The position numbers were made by a program, and so were the translations under genes. Positions 10,558 through 24,662 of a DNA stretch of 64,000 nucleotides are shown piece after piece. The notes beneath the pieces are model-generated. The model did no database searches, had not been told where the DNA came from, and saw only the letters and a program-made list of their open reading frames with translations. The stretch is from Paratinospora sagittata (taxonomy: Eukaryota; Streptophyta; Magnoliopsida; Ranunculales; Menispermaceae): the NCBI GenBank assembly GCA_035771175.1, contig JAYMFD010001271.1:2294001-2358000 (forward strand). Direction: 5' to 3'. How positions within the stretch are numbered: the stretch's first letter is position 1; each line of letters starts with the position of its first letter.

Positions 10558-11740
10558 CTCGATCAATCTCTGCACGAAAACTCACTAAATTGCAAAGTCT
10601 TCAATATCACTTGGATTTTGTATTTGATTTTGACAAAATATTTTCCGAAAGGTTTTAATCATAATTTCAATGAGTTTTGAATGATTTAAAAGTGTTTTGA
10701 GTCAATGAAATGGTTCTTAAGTGTTAAATTATTAATTTTTCCAAAATCGGGCTATCCACCACTTTGCCAAAATTTTACAAAAGGTAATAGCGCACTATCA
10801 GTGTTGATAGCACGCTGATAGGGTTGAATAATAAAAAATCAATTTTTCTGGAAAATTGACTACAACGCGCTATCCCTCGCTATCCCTTTTGATAACTCGC
10901 TATAAAGTAGTTACCGTCATCTTTCGATTTTTACTAAAATGGGCAATAGCGTGCAATAGGTCTAGATTGCACGCTAACGGAAAGTCCAAAAAATGAGCTC
11001 TTCGGTATGTGTATATCGACTTACAATAGCCCGCTATAAGTCATTAGGGGGCATGATACACAACCTAATTGCATGCTATCCTAGTTTTGAGTTAGAAATC
11101 TCACATTTCTAACGAGAAAAACGGAGGCCCTTTCCCTTGCTCGATTTTTCCATTCCTTACACAGTTTTGACGGAGAATCGTAACTGAAATATTCTCCACT
11201 AACACATGGATGATGCCCATTGTTTCGCACGGCCAAAACAACTTTATATTAAACAATGTTTTGAATTCAAATCATTTCCTACTCTCTTGCTCTTTAAGCT
11301 GCAATTGCTAATTTAATAAAACACTCATTGTCTAATTTTCAAAGGTACAACACTCACGATTTCAGCAAGTTAGACTGAGCTTTCCGAAGAGTATTTCAAA
11401 AGAAGAAAGTCGTGATTCTTGCATTACCAATAAATGCTTCGACCCGAATCAAAGTTGGAAACTGTCTTGAATATAATTTCATTGTTTAACAAGTTCTTCA
11501 TTATATCCCTTTTGTGCTGAGATTTTAAGAACCAATTCATTTTTTTAAACTGTAAGTATATGAAGTGTTCTCAGTAAGAGAACACAACACCTCACCTATA
11601 TTCTTTCTCTGAGAGGTACAACTAATCATCAAGAAAACATCAAATTATAGCTATCGAAGTCTACAAAGATCAAGCTCTAAGAACGAAGACTTATATCAAT
11701 GCTAATGCGTTAGTTCAATCTTAGGTATGTAGGGTAACCT
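10558..11740 (+). repeat. Monomer 10 (10-bp duplication)
   Basis: 1,183 bp. Carries the GCTATCCCTC duplication near 10869. Its start (CTCTGCACG) resembles dimer type b while its body resembles the next monomer. Near 10990 AAAAAATGAGCTC has lost the CTCGAG site. Confidence 0.92.
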
Positions 11741-12925
11741 CTCGATCAATCTCAGCACGAAAACTCTCTAAATTGCAAAGTCTTCAATATCACTTGGATT
11801 TTCTATTTGATTTTGACAAAATATTTTCCGAAAGGTTTTAATCATAATTTCAATGAGTTTTGAATGATTTAAAAGTGTTTTGAGTCAATGAAATGGTTCT
11901 TAAGTGTTAAATTATTAATTTTTCCAAAATCGGGCTATCCACCACTTTGCCAAAATTTTACAAAAGGTAATAGCGCACTATCAGTGTTGATAGCACGCTG
12001 ATAGGGTTGAATAATCAAAAATCAATTTTTCTGGAAAATTGCCTACAATGCGCTATCCCTCGCTATCCCTTTTGATAACTCGCTATAAAGTAGTTACCGT
12101 GATCTTTCGATTTTTACTAAAATGGGCAATAGCGTGCAATAGGCCTAGATTGCACGCTAACGGAAAGTCCAAAAAACTCGAGCTCTTGGGTATGTGTATA
12201 TCGACTTACAATAGCCCGCTATAAGTCATTAGGGGGCATGATACACAACCCAATTGCATGCTATCCAAGTTTTGAGTTAGAAATCTCACATTTCTAACGA
12301 GAAAAATGGAGGCCCTTTCCCTTGCTCGATTTTTTCCATTCCTTACACAGTTTTGACGGGGAATCGTAACTGAAATACTCTCCACTAAGACATGGATGAT
12401 GCCATTCTTTCGCACGGCCAAAACAACTTTAGATTAAACAATGTTTTGAATTCAAATCATTTCCTACTCTCTTGCTCTTTAAGCTGCAATTGCTAATTTA
12501 ATAAAACATTCATTGTCTAATTTTCAAAGATACAACACACACAATTTTAGCAAGTTAGACTGAGCTTTCCGAAGAGTATTTCAAAAGAAGAAAGTCGTGA
12601 TTCTTGCATTGCCAATAAATGCTTCGACCCGAATCAAAGTTGGAAACTGTCTTGTAGATAATTTCATTGTTTAACAAGTTCTTCATTATATCCCTTTTGT
12701 GCTGAGATTTTAAGAAGCAATTCATTGTTTTAAACTGTAAGTATATGAAGTGTTCTCAGTAAGAGAACACAACACCTCACCTATATTCTTTCTCTGAGAG
12801 CTACAACTAATCATCAACAACACATCAAATTATAGCTATCGAAGTCTACGAAGATCAAGCTCTAAGAACGAAGACATATCTCAATGCTAATGCGTTAGTT
12901 CAATCTTAGGTGTGTAGGGTAACCT
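11741..12925 (+). repeat. Monomer 11 (10-bp duplication)
   Basis: 1,185 bp, with the same 10-bp duplication near 12051 and the same TTAAATTATTAATT variant as monomer 10. Dyad 2 is perfect. Confidence 0.92.
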
Positions 12926-14100
12926 CTCGATCAATCTTAGCACGAAAACACTGTAAATTGCAAAGTCTTCAATATCACTTGGATTTTGTATTTGATTTTG
13001 ACAAAATATTTTTCGAAAGGTTTTAATCATAATTTCAATGAGTTTTGAATGATTTAAAAGTGTTTTGAGTCAATGAAATGGTTCTTAAGTGTTAAAATAT
13101 TAATTTTTCCAAAATCGGGCTATCCACCACTATGCCAAAATTTTACAAAAGGTAATAGCGCACTATCAGTGTTGATAGCACACTGATAGGGTTGAATAAT
13201 CAAAAATCAATTTTTCTGGAAAATTGCCTACAACGCGCTATCCCTTTTGATAACTTGCTATAAAGTAGTTACCGTGACCTTTCGATTTTTACTAAAATGG
13301 GCAATAGCGTGCAATAGGCCTAGATTGCACGCTAACGGAAAGTCCAAAAAACTCGAGCTCTTGCGTATGTGTATATCGACTTACAATGGCCCGCTATAAG
13401 TCATTAGGGGGCATGATACACAACCCAATTGCATGCTATCCAAGTTTTGAGTTAGAAATCTCACATTTCTAACGAGAAAAACGGAGGCCCTTTCTTTTGC
13501 TCGATTTTTCCATTCCTTACACAGTTTTGACGGGGAATCGTAACTGAAATATTCTCCACTAAGACATGGATGATGCCCATTGTTTCGCACGGCCAAAACA
13601 ACTTTGGATTAAACAATGTTTTGAATTCAAATCACTTCCTACTCTCTTGCTCTTTAAGCTGCAATTGCTAATTTAATAAAACACTCATTGTCTAATTTTC
13701 AAAGATACAACACACACGATTTCCGCAAGTTAGACTGAGCTTTCCGAAGAGTATTTCAAAAGAAGATAGTCGTGATTCTTGCATTCCCAATAAATCCTTC
13801 GACCCGGATCAAAGTTGGAAACTTTCTTGATGATAATTTCATTGTTTAACAAGTTCTTCATTATATCCCTTTTGTGCTGAGATTTTAAGAAGCAATTCAT
13901 TATTTTAAACTGTAAGTATATGAAGTGTTCTCAGTAAGAGAACACAACACCTCACCTATATTCTTTCTCTGAGAGCTACAACTAATCATCAAGAACACAT
14001 CAAATTATAGCTATCAAAGTCTACAAAGATCAAGCTCTAAAAACGAAGACATTTCTCAATGCTAATGCGTTAGTTCAATCTTAGGTATGTAGGGTAACCT
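12926..14100 (+). repeat. Monomer 12
   Basis: 1,175 bp. Its second half (CATTCCCAATAAATCC, CGACCCGGATC, CATTATTTTAAAC near 13785-13905) matches the B-type trimer monomer at 16447, while its first half does not. It may be a relative of the trimer ancestor or a recombinant. Confidence 0.92.
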
Positions 14101-15274
14101 CTCGATCAATCTCAGCACGAAAACTCTCTAAAGTGCAAAGTCTTCAATATAACTTGGATTTTGTCTTTGATTTTGACAAAATATTTTCCGAAAGGTTTTA
14201 ATCATAATTTCAATAAGTTTTTAATGATTTAAAAGTGTTTTGAGTCAATGAAATAGTTCTTAAGTGTTAAAATATTAATTTTTCCAAAATTGGGCTGTCC
14301 ACCACTTTGCCAAAATTTTACAAAAGGTAATAGCGCACTATCAGTGTTGATAGCACGCTGATAGGGTTGAATAATCAAAAATCAATTTTTCTGGAAAATT
14401 GCCTACAACGCGCTATCCCTTTTGATAACTCGCTATAAAGTAGTTACCGTGATCTTTCGATTTTTACTGAAAATGGCAATAGCGTGCAATAGGCCTAGAT
14501 TGCACGCTAACGGAAAGTCCAAAAAACTCGAGCTCTTGGGTATGTGTATATCGACTTACAATAGCCCGCTATAAGTCAATAGGGGGCATGATACATAACC
14601 CAATTGCATGCTATCCAAGTTTTGAGTTAGAAATCTCACATTTCTAACGAGAAAAACGGAGGCCCTTTCCCTTGCTCGGATTTTCCATTCCTTACACAGT
14701 TTTGACGGGGAATCGTAACTGAAATATTCTCTACTAAGACATGGATGATGCCCATTGTTTCGCACGGCCAAAACAACTTTTGATTAAACAATGTTTTGAA
14801 TTCAAATCATTTCCTACTCTCTTGCTCTTTAAGCTGCAATTGCTAATTTAATAAAACACTCATTGTCTAATTTTCAAAGATACACACACACGATTTCAGC
14901 AAGTTAGACTGAGCTTTCCGAAGAGTATTTCAAAAGAAGATAGTCGTGATTCTTGCATTGCCAATAAATGCTTCGACCCGAATCAAAGTTGGAAACTGTC
15001 TTGAAGATAATTTCATTGTTTAACAAGTTCTTCATTATATCCCTTTTGTGCTGAGATTTTAAGAAGCAATTCATTGTTTTAAACTGTAAGTATATGAAGT
15101 GTTCTCAGTAAGAGAACACAACACCTCACCTATATTCTTTCTCTGAGAGCTACAACTAATCATCAAGAACTTATCAAATTATAGCTATCAAAGTCTACAA
15201 AGATCAAGCTCTAAAAACGAAGACATATCTCAATGCTAATGCGTTAGTTCAATCTTAGGTGTGTAGGGTAACCT
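14101..15274 (+). repeat. Monomer 13
   Basis: 1,174 bp. ACTGAAAATGGCAATAG near 14468 is private. CTCGGATTTTCC near 14686 and the TACACACACACG tract are shared with A-type trimer monomers, so its second half is close to type A. Confidence 0.92.
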
Positions 15275-16446
15275 CTCGATCAATCTCAGCACGAAAACTC
15301 ACTAAATTGCAAAGTCTTCAATATCACTTTGATTTTGTATTTGATATTGACAAAATATTTTCCGAAAGGTTTTAATCATAATTTCAATGAGTTTTGAATG
15401 ATTTAAAAGTGTTTTGAGCCAATGAAATGGTTCTTAAGTGTTAAAATATTAATTTTTCCAAAATCGGGCTATCCACCACTTTGCCAAAATTTTACAAAAG
15501 GTAATAGCGCACTATCAGTGTTGATAGCACGCTAATAGGGTTGAATAATCAAAAATCAATTTTTCTGAAAAATTGCCTACAACGCGCTATCCCTTTTGAT
15601 AACTCGCTATAAAGTAGTTACCATGATCTTTCGATTTTTACTAAAATGGGCAATAGCGTGCAATAGGCCTACATTGCACGCTAACGGAAAGTCCAAAAAA
15701 CTCGAGCTCTTGGGTATGTGTATATCGACTTACAATAGCCCGCTATAAGTCATTAGGGGGCATGATACACAACCCAATTGCATGCTATCCAAGTTTTGAG
15801 TTAGAAATCTCACATTTCTAACGAGAAAAACGGAGGCCCTTTCCCTTGCTCGATTTTTCAATTCCTTACGCAGTTTTGACGGGGAATCGTAACTGAAATA
15901 TTCTCTACTAACACATGGATGATGCCCATTGTTTCGCACGGCCAAAAACTTTTGATTAAACAATGTTTTGAATTCAAATCATTTCCTACTCTCTTGCTCT
16001 TTAAGCTGCAATTGCTAATTTAATAAAACACTCATTGTCTAATTTTCAAAGATACACACACACGATTTCAGCAAGTTAGACTGAGCTTTCCGAAGAGTAT
16101 TTCAAAAGAAGATAGTCGTGATTCTTGCATTGCCAATAAATGCTTCGACCCGAATCAAAGTTGGAAACTGTCTTAAAGATAATTTCATTGTTTAACAAGT
16201 TCTTCATTATATCCCTTTTGTGCTGAGATTTTAAGAAGCAATTCATTGTTTTAAACAGTAAGTATATGAAGTGTTCTCAGTAAGAGAACACAACACCTCA
16301 CCTATATTCTTTCTCTGAGAGCTACAACTAATCATCAAGAACTTATCAAATTATAGCTATCAAAGTCTACAAAGATCAAGCTCTAAAAACGAAGACATAT
16401 CTCAATGCTAATGCGTTAGTTCAATCTTAGGTGTGTAGGGTAACCT
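15275..16446 (+). repeat. Monomer 14 (A type with C-type patch)
   Basis: 1,172 bp. Its start and tail are A type (GAGCCAATG, ACATTGCACG, AAACAGTAAG). The middle, about 15853-15950, is C type (CGATTTTTCAATTCC, TTACGCAG, ACTAACACATGG, CCAAAAACTTTTG), which also shortens it. Confidence 0.92.
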
Positions 16447-17620
16447 CTCGATCATTCTCGGCACGAAAACTCACTAAATTGCAAAGTCTTCAATATCACT
16501 TTGATTTTGTATTTGATATTGACAAAATATTTTTCGAAAGGTTTTAATCATAATTTCAATGAGTTTTGAATGATTTAAAAGTGTTTTGAGTCAATGAAAT
16601 GGTTCTTAAGTGTTAAAATATTTATTTTCACAAAATCGGGCTATCCACCACTTTGCCAAAATTTTACAAAAGGTAATAGCGCACTATCAGTGTTGATAGC
16701 TCGCTAATAGGGTTAAATAATCAAAAATCAATTTTTCTGGAAAATTGCCTACAACGCGCTATCCCTTTTGATAACTCGCTATAAAGTAGTTACCGTGATC
16801 TTTCGATTTTTACTAAAATGGGCAATAGCCTGCAATAGGCCTAGATTGCACGCTAACGGAAAGTCCAAAAAACTCGAGCTCTTGGGTATGTGTATATCGA
16901 CTTACAATAGCCCGCTATAAGTCGTTAGGGGGCATGATACACAACCCAATTGCATGCTATCCAAGTTTTGAGTTAGAAATCTCACATTTCTTACGAGAAA
17001 AACGGAGGCCCTTTCCCTTGCTCGATTTTTCCATTCCTTACACAGTTTTGACGGGGAATCGTAACTGAAATATTCTCTACTAAGACATGGATGATGCCCA
17101 TTGTTTCGCATGGCCAAAACAACTTTTGATTAAGCAATGTTTTGAATTCAAATCATTTCCTACTCTCTTGCCCTTTAAGCTGCAATTGCTAATTTAATAA
17201 AACACTCATTGTCTAATTTTCAAAGATACACACACACGATTTCAGCAAGTTAGACTGAGCTTTCCGAAGAGTATTTCAAAAGAAGATAGTCGTGATTCTT
17301 GCATTCCCAATAAATCCTTCGACCCGGATCAAAGTTGGAAACTTTCTTGAAGATAATTTCATTGTTTAACAAGTTCTTCATTATATCCCTTTTGTGCTGA
17401 GATTTTAAGAAGCAATTCATTATTTTAAACTGTAAGTATATGAAGTGTTCTCAGTAAGAGAACACAACACCTCACCTATATTCTTTCTCTGAGAGCTACA
17501 ACTAATCATCAAGAACACATCAAATTATAGCTATCAAAGTCTACAAAGATCAAGCTCTAAAAACGAAGACATTTCTCAATGCTAATGCGTTAGTTCAATC
17601 TTAGGTGTGTAGGGTAACCT
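16447..17620 (+). repeat. Monomer 15 (B type)
   Basis: 1,174 bp. Marked by TCATTCTCGGCACG at the start, TTTATTTTCACAAAATC, TAGCCTGCAAT (dyad 2 mismatch), TTTCGCATGGCC, GATTAAGCAATG and TTGCCCTTTAAG. Confidence 0.93.
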
Positions 17621-18793
17621 CTCGATCAATCTCAGCCCGAAAACTCTCTAAATTGCAAAGTCTTCAATATCACTTGGATTTTGTATTTGATTTTGACAAA
17701 ATATTTTCCGAAAGGTTTTAATCATAATTTCAATGAGTTTTTAATGATTTAAAAGTGGTTTGAGTCAATGAAATGGTTCTTAAGTGTTAAAATACTAATT
17801 TTTCCAAAATCGGGCTATCCACCACTTTGCCAAAATTTTACAAAAGGTAATAGCGCATTATCAGTGTTGATAGCACGCTAATAGGGTTGAATAATTAAAA
17901 ATCAATTTTTCTTGAAAATTGCCTACAACGCGCTATCCCTTTTGATAACTCGCTATAAAGTAGTTACCGTGATCTTTCGATTTTTACTAAAATGGGCAAT
18001 AGCGTGCAATAGGCCTAGATTGCACGCTAACGGAAAGTCCAAAAAACTCGAGCTCTTGGGTATGTGTATATCGACTTACAATAGCCCGCTATAAGTCATT
18101 AGGGGGCATGATACACAACCCAATTGCATGCTATCCAAGTTTTGAGTTAGAAATCTCACATTTCTAACGAGAAAAACGGAGGCCCTTTCCCTTGCTCGAT
18201 TTTTCAATTCCTTACGCAGTTTTGACGGGGAATCGTAACTGAAATATTCTCTACTAACACATGGATGATGCCCATTGTTTCGCACGGCCAAAAACTTTTG
18301 ATTAAACAATGTTTTGAATTCAAATCATTTCCTACTCTCTTGCTCTTTAAGCTGCAATTGCTAATTTAATAAAACACTCATTGTCTAATTTTCAAAGATA
18401 CAGCACACACGATTTCAGCAAGTTAGACTGAGCTTTCCGAAGAGTATTTCAAAAGAAGATAGTCGTGATTCTTGCATTGCCAATAAATGCTTCGACCCGA
18501 ATCAAAGTTGGAAACTGTCTTGAAGATAATTTCATTGTTTAACAAGTTCTTCATTATATCCCTTTTGTGCTGAGATTTTAAGAAGCAATTCATTGTTTTA
18601 AACTGTAAGTATATGAAGTGTTCTCAGTAAGAGAACACAACACCTCACCTATATTCTTTCTCTGAGAGCTACAACTAATCATCAAGAACTTATCAAATTA
18701 TAGCTATCAAAGTCTACAAAGATCAAGCTCTAAAAACGAAGACATATCTCAATGCTAATGCGTTAGTTCAATCTTAGGTGTGTAGGGTAACCT
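17621..18793 (+). repeat. Monomer 16 (C type)
   Basis: 1,173 bp. Marked by AGCCCGAAAACTC, AAGTGGTTTGAG, AATACTAATT, the CGCATTATCAG variant of dyad 1, CTTGAAAATTGCC and TACAGCACACACG. The right arm of dyad 1 is kept while the left arm is changed. Confidence 0.93.
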
Positions 18794-19967
18794 CTCGATC
18801 AATCTCAGCACGAAAACTCACTAAATTGCAAAGTCTTCAATATCACTTTGATTTTGTATTTGATATTGACAAAATATTTTCCGAAAGGTTTTAATCATAA
18901 TTTCAATGAGTTTTGAATGATTTAAAAGTGTTTTGAGCCAATGAAATGGTTCTTAAGTGTTAAAATATTAATTTTTCCAAAATCGGGCTATCCACCACTT
19001 TGCCAAAATTTTACAAAAGGTAATAGCGCACTATCAGTGTTGATAGCACGCTAATAGGGTTGAATAATCAAAAATCAATTTTTCTGAAAAATTGCCTACA
19101 ACGCGCTATCCCTTTTGATAACTCGCTATAAAGTAGTTACCATGATCTTTCGATTTTTACTAAAATGGGCAATAGCGTGCAATAGGCCTACATTGCACGC
19201 TAACGGAAAGTCCAAAAAACTCGAGCTCTTGGGTATGTGTATATCGACTTACAATAGCCCGCTATAAGTCATTAGGGGGCATGATACACAACCCAATTGC
19301 ATGCTATCCAAGTTTTGAGTTAGAAATCTCACATTTCTAACGAGAAAAACGGAGGCCCTTTCCCTTCCTCGGATTTTCCAATTCTTACACAGTTTTGACG
19401 GGGAATCGTAACTGAAATATTCTCTACTAAGACATGGATGATGCCCATTGTTTCGCACGGCCAAAACAACTTTTGATTAAACAATGTTTTGAATTCAAAT
19501 CATTTCCTACTCTCTTGCTCTTTAAGCTGCAATTGCTAATTTAATAAAACACTCATTGTCTAATTTTCAAAGATACACACACACGATTTCAGCAAGTTAG
19601 ACTGAGCTTTCCGAAGAGTATTTCAAAAGAAGATAGTCGTGATTCTTGCATTGCCAATAAATGCTTCGACCCGAATCAAAGTTGGAAACTGTCTTGAAGA
19701 TAATTTCATTGTTTAACAAGTTCTTCATTATATCCCTTTTGTGCTGAGATTTTAAGAAGCAATTCATTGTTTTAAACAGTAAGTATATGAAGTGTTCTCA
19801 GTAAGAGAACACAACACCTCACCTATATTCTTTCTCTGAGAGCTACAACTAATCATCAAGAACTTATCAAATTATAGCTATCAAAGTCTACAAAGATCAA
19901 GCTCTAAAAACGAAGACATATCTCAATGCTAATGCGTTAGTTCAATCTTAGGTGTGTAGGGTAACCT
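18794..19967 (+). repeat. Monomer 17 (A type)
   Basis: 1,174 bp. Cleanest early A copy: GAGCCAATG, TTACCATGATC, CCTACATTGCACG (dyad 2 arms kept), CCTTCCTCGGATTTTCC and AAACAGTAAG. Confidence 0.93.
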
Positions 19968-21141
19968 CTCGATCATTCTCGGCACGAAAACTCACTAAAT
20001 TGCAAAGTCTTCAATATCACTTTGATTTTGTATTTGATATTGACAAAATATTTTTCGAAAGGTTTTAATCATAATTTCAATGAGTTTTGAATGATTTAAA
20101 AGTGTTTTGAGTCAATGAAATGGTTCTTAAGTGTTAAAATATTTATTTTCACAAAATCGGGCTATCCACCACTTTGCCAAAATTTTACAAAAGGTAATAG
20201 CGCACTATCAGTGTTGATAGCACGCTAATAGGGTTAAATAATCAAAAATCAATTTTTCTGGAAAATTGCCTACAACGCGCTATCCCTTTTGATAACTCGC
20301 TATAAAGTAGTTACCGTGATCTTTCGATTTTTACTAAAATGGGCAATAGCCTGCAATAGGCCTAGATTGCACGCTAACGGAAAGTCCAAAAAACTCGAGC
20401 TCTTGGGTATGTGTATATCGACTTACAATAGCCCGCTATAAGTCGTTAGGGGGCATGATACACAACCCAATTGCATGCTATCCAAGTTTTGAGTTAGAAA
20501 TCTCACATTTCTTACGAGAAAAACGGAGGCCCTTTCCCTTGCTCGATTTTTCCATTCCTTACACAGTTTTGACGGGGAATCGTAACTGAAATATTCTCTA
20601 CTAAGACATGGATGATGCCCATTGTTTCGCATGGCCAAAACAACTTTTGATTAAGCAATGTTTTGAATTCAAATCATTTCCTACTCTCTTGCCCTTTAAG
20701 CTGCAATTGCTAATTTAATAAAACACTCATTGTCTAATTTTCAAAGATACACACACACGATTTCAGCAAGTTAGACTGAGCTTTCCGAAGAGTATTTCAA
20801 AAGAAGATAGTCGTGATTCTTGCATTCCCAATAAATCCTTCGACCCGGATCAAAGTTGGAAACTTTCTTGAAGATAATTTCATTGTTTAACAAGTTCTTC
20901 ATTATATCCCTTTTGTGCTGAGATTTTAAGAAGCAATTCATTATTTTAAACTGTAAGTATATGAAGTGTTCTCAGTAAGAGAACACAACACCTCACCTAT
21001 ATTCTTTCTCTGAGAGCTACAACTAATCATCAAGAACACATCAAATTATAGCTATCAAAGTCTACAAAGATCAAGCTCTAAAAACGAAGACATTTCTCAA
21101 TGCTAATGCGTTAGTTCAATCTTAGGTGTGTAGGGTAACCT
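19968..21141 (+). repeat. Monomer 18 (B type)
   Basis: Matches the monomer 3,521 bp upstream except GATAGCACGC for GATAGCTCGC near 20219 and perhaps a few others. Confidence 0.93.
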
Positions 21142-22314
21142 CTCGATCAATCTCAGCCCGAAAACTCTCTAAATTGCAAAGTCTTCAATATCACTTGGAT
21201 TTTGTATTTGATTTTGACAAAATATTTTCCGAAAGGTTTTAATCATAATTTCAATGAGTTTTTAATGATTTAAAAGTGGTTTGAGTCAATGAAATGGTTC
21301 TTAAGTGTTAAAATACTAATTTTTCCAAAATCGGGCTATCCACCACTTTGCCAAAATTTTACAAAAGGTAATAGCGCATTATCAGTGTTGATAGCACGCT
21401 AATAGGGTTGAATAATTAAAAATCAATTTTTCTTGAAAATTGCCTACAACGCGCTATCCCTTTTGATAACTCGCTATAAAGTAGTTACCGTGATCTTTCG
21501 ATTTTTACTAAAATGGGCAATAGCGTGCAATAGGCCTAGATTGCACGCTAACGGAAAGTCCAAAAAACTCGAGCTCTTGGGTATGTGTATATCGACTTAC
21601 AATAGCCCGCTATAAGTCATTAGGGGGCATGATACACAACCCAATTGCATGCTATCCAAGTTTTGAGTTAGAAATCTCACATTTCTAACGAGAAAAACGG
21701 AGGCCCTTTCCCTTGCTCGATTTTTCAATTCCTTACGCAGTTTTGATGGGGAATCGTAACTGAAATATTCTCTACTAACACATGGATGATGCCCATTGTT
21801 TCGCACGGCCAAAAACTTTTGATTAAACAATGTTTTGAATTCAAATCATTTCCTACTCTCTTGCTCTTTAAGCTGCAATTGCTAATTTAATAAAACACTC
21901 ATTGTCTAATTTTCAAAGATACAGCACACACGATTTCAGCAAGTTAGACTGAGCTTTCCGAAGAGTATTTCAAAAGAAGATAGTCGTGATTCTTGCATTG
22001 CCAATAAATGCTTCGACCCGAATCAAAGTTGGAAACTGTCTTGAAGATAATTTCATTGTTTAACAAGTTCTTCATTATATCCCTTTTGTGCTGAGATTTT
22101 AAGAAGCAATTCATTGTTTTAAACTGTAAGTATATGAAGTGTTCTCAGTAAGAGAACACAACACCTCACCTATATTCTTTCTCTGAGAGCTACAACTAAT
22201 CATCAAGAACTTATCAAATTATAGCTATCAAAGTCTACAAAGATCAAGCTCTAAAAACGAAGACATATCTCAATGCTAATGCGTTAGTTCAATCTTAGGT
22301 GTGTAGGGTAACCT
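21142..22314 (+). repeat. Monomer 19 (C type)
   Basis: Matches 17621-18793 with GATGGGGAATC near 21744 for GACGGGGAATC. Confidence 0.93.
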
Positions 22315-23488
22315 CTCGATCAATCTCAGCACGAAAACTCACTAAATTGCAAAGTCTTCAATATCACTTTGATTTTGTATTTGATATTGACAAAATATTT
22401 TCCGAAAGGTTTTAATCATAATTTCAATGAGTTTTGAATGATTTAAAAGTGTTTTGAGCCAATGAAATGGTTCTTAAGTGTTAAAATATTAATTTTTCCA
22501 AAATCGGGCTATCCACCACTTTGCCAAAATTTTACAAAAGGTAATAGCGCACTATCAGTGTTGATAGCACGCTAATAGGGTTGAATAATCAAAAATCAAT
22601 TTTTCTGAAAAATTGCCTACAACGCGCTATCCCTTTTGATAACTCGCTATAAAGTAGTTACCATGATCTTTCGATTTTTACTAAAATGGGCAATAGCGTG
22701 CAATAGGCCTACATTGCACGCTAACGGAAAGTCCAAAAAACTCGAGCTCTTGGGTATGTGTATATCGACTTACAATAGCCCGCTATAAGTCATTAGGGGG
22801 CATGATACACAACCCAATTGCATGCTATCCAAGTTTTGAGTTAGAAATCTCACATTTCTAACGAGAAAAACGGAGGCCCTTTCCCTTGCTCGGATTTTCC
22901 AATCCTTACACAGTTTTGACGGGGAATCGTAACTGAAATATTCTCTACTAAGACATGGATGATGCCCATTGTTTCGCACGGCCAAAACAACTTTTGATTA
23001 AACAATGTTTTGAATTCAAATCATTTCCTACTCTCTTGCTCTTTAAGCTGCAATTGCTAATTTAATAAAACACTCATTGTCTAATTTTCAAAGATACACA
23101 CACACGATTTCAGCAAGTTAGACTGAGCTTTCCGAAGAGTATTTCAAAAGAAGATAGTCGTGATTCTTGCATTGCCAATAAATGCTTCGACCCGAATCAA
23201 AGTTGGAAACTGTCTTGAAGATAATTTCATTGTTTAACAAGTTCTTCATTATATCCCTTTTGTGCTGAGATTTTAAGAAGCAATTCATTGTTTTAAACAG
23301 TAAGTATATGAAGTGTTCTCAGTAAGAGAACACAACACCTCACCTATATTCTTTCTCTGAGAGCTACAACTAATCATCAAGAACTTATCAAATTATAGCT
23401 ATCAAAGTCTACAAAGATCAAGCTCTAAAAACGAAGACATATCTCAATGCTAATGCGTTAGTTCAATCTTAGGTGTGTAGGGTAACCT
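22315..23488 (+). repeat. Monomer 20 (A type)
   Basis: Matches 18794-19967 with two visible changes near 22890-22906 (TTGCTCGG and CAATCCTTAC for TTCCTCGG and CAATTCTTAC). Confidence 0.93.
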
Positions 23489-24662
23489 CTCGATCATTCT
23501 CGGCACGAAAACTCACTAAATTGCAAAGTCTTCAATATCACTTTGATTTTGTATTTGATATTGACAAAATATTTTTCGAAAGGTTTTAATCATAATTTCA
23601 ATGAGTTTTGAATGATTTAAAAGTGTTTTGAGTCAATGAAATGGTTCTTAAGTGTTAAAATATTTATTTTCACAAAATCGGGCTATCCACCACTTTGCCA
23701 AAATTTTACAAAAGGTAATAGCGCACTATCAGTGTTGATAGCACGCTAATAGGGTTAAATAATCAAAAATCAATTTTTCTGGAAAATTGCCTACAACGCG
23801 CTATCCCTTTTGATAACTCGCTATAAAGTAGTTACCGTGATCTTTCGATTTTTACTAAAATGGGCAATAGCCTGCAATAGGCCTAGATTGCACGCTAACG
23901 GAAAGTCCAAAAAACTCGAGCTCTTGGGTATGTGTATATCGACTTACAATAGCCCGCTATAAGTCGTTAGGGGGCATGATACACAACCCAATTGCATGCT
24001 ATCCAAGTTTTGAGTTAGAAATCTCACATTTCTTACGAGAAAAACGGAGGCCCTTTCCCTTGCTCGATTTTTCCATTCCTTACACAGTTTTGACGGGGAA
24101 TCGTAACTGAAATATTCTCTACTAAGACATGGATGATGCCCATTGTTTCGCATGGCCAAAACAACTTTTGATTAAGCAATGTTTTGAATTCAAATCATTT
24201 CCTACTCTCTTGCCCTTTAAGCTGCAATTGCTAATTTAATAAAACACTCATTGTCTAATTTTCAAAGATACACACACACGATTTCAGCAAGTTAGACTGA
24301 GCTTTCCGAAGAGTATTTCAAAAGAAGATAGTCGTGATTCTTGCATTCCCAATAAATCCTTCGACCCGGATCAAAGTTGGAAACTTTCTTGAAGATAATT
24401 TCATTGTTTAACAAGTTCTTCATTATATCCCTTTTGTGCTGAGATTTTAAGAAGCAATTCATTATTTTAAACTGTAAGTATATGAAGTGTTCTCAGTAAG
24501 AGAACACAACACCTCACCTATATTCTTTCTCTGAGAGCTACAACTAATCATCAAGAACACATCAAATTATAGCTATCAAAGTCTACAAAGATCAAGCTCT
24601 AAAAACGAAGACATTTCTCAATGCTAATGCGTTAGTTCAATCTTAGGTGTGTAGGGTAACCT
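23489..24662 (+). repeat. Monomer 21 (B type)
   Basis: Third B copy. I saw no difference from 19968-21141 in the stretches compared. Confidence 0.93.

Noticed and set aside
12039..12224. Plus-strand open frames of 60-61 codons over the dyad zone (also 17912, 21433, 24954, 26126, 28410, 32769, 38306, 56666)
   Set aside because: They start at different chance ATGs and depend on the state of the 10-bp duplication. They read straight through the inverted repeats and have no recognisable family.
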